A stretch of DNA of 5,763 nt from NCBI GenBank assembly GCA_023145125.1, contig JAGLEK010000220.1, positions 1 through 5,763 on the forward strand, in the 5' to 3' direction. The translations under genes and the position numbers were made by a program. Source of the stretch: Bacteroidales bacterium (GTDB lineage: Bacteria; Bacteroidota; Bacteroidia; Bacteroidales; B18-G4). Of this stretch, positions 5,690 through 5,763 are shown one piece after another. How positions within the stretch are numbered: position 1 is the stretch's first letter; the number at the start of each line of letters is the position of its first letter. The notes under the pieces were generated by a model. It had not been told where the DNA came from. It saw only the letters and a program-made list of their open reading frames with translations, and ran no database searches.

Positions 5690-5763
5690 TCAAAACCCAC
5701 TTTGTCCACTGAAGCCTTGGCGAAGGTGGAACCCTCAACACTATCTCCCCAGTTCAGAGTTCA
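5690..5763. other. Non-coding tail with a small hairpin
   Basis: TCCAC (5705-5709) can pair with GTGGA (5726-5730), or, as an alternative inner fold, CCTT (5715-5718) with AAGG (5723-5726). No T tract follows, so a terminator call is not supported. No ORF or RNA gene is recognisable up to the window end. The GC-rich segment between the arms looks like an interspersed palindromic repeat rather than gene sequence. Confidence 0.35.

Overview
The window looks like a piece of a Bacteroidota chromosome, probably Bacteroidales or a near relative. Four things point there: a cysteine-free type B bL31; a short phosphoglycerate dehydrogenase without an ACT domain whose catalytic histidine position holds lysine; the neighbourhood acyl-CoA reductase / serC / serA / DUF1015, which I know from Bacteroidota; and promoter -7 boxes of the TAnnTTTG type with mostly weak Shine-Dalgarno sequences. 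No plasmid, phage, transposase, CRISPR, rRNA or tRNA signal is visible.

Layout. Bases 1-84 are a 7-bp tandem array. Bases 96-414 are a compact minus-strand unit for ribosomal protein bL31 with its own promoter and a textbook intrinsic terminator. Bases 415-562 hold that promoter and a strong 14-bp inverted repeat, which begins at the stop codon of the next minus-strand gene, a LuxC-type acyl-CoA reductase (563-1621). Bases 1622-1768 are an AT-rich divergent promoter region with a short palindrome over a -7 box. From 1769 to 5597 four plus-strand genes follow with gaps of 68, 50 and 21 bp: serC, serA, a four-helix-bundle (23S rRNA IVS-type) protein, and a DUF1015 protein. The last 166 bp are non-coding and carry a second family of in-register 7-bp repeats and a small hairpin.

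How the genes work together. SerA and SerC perform the first two steps of phosphorylated serine synthesis (3-phosphoglycerate to 3-phosphohydroxypyruvate to O-phosphoserine). No recognisable phosphoserine phosphatase is present in the window. The last gene of the apparent operon is an uncharacterised DUF1015 protein with a conserved Asp-Gly-His-His-Arg motif, reminiscent of the G-x-H/R-R signature of the ParB/sulfiredoxin fold, which also includes free-serine kinases. That makes it the best candidate for a poorly described activity connected with serine or phosphoserine; this is inference from context and motif. The four-helix protein between serA and DUF1015 and the divergent acyl-CoA reductase have no obvious link to serine synthesis. 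The 7-bp arrays on both sides, each keeping its register while the unit sequence drifts, are the most unusual non-coding feature.
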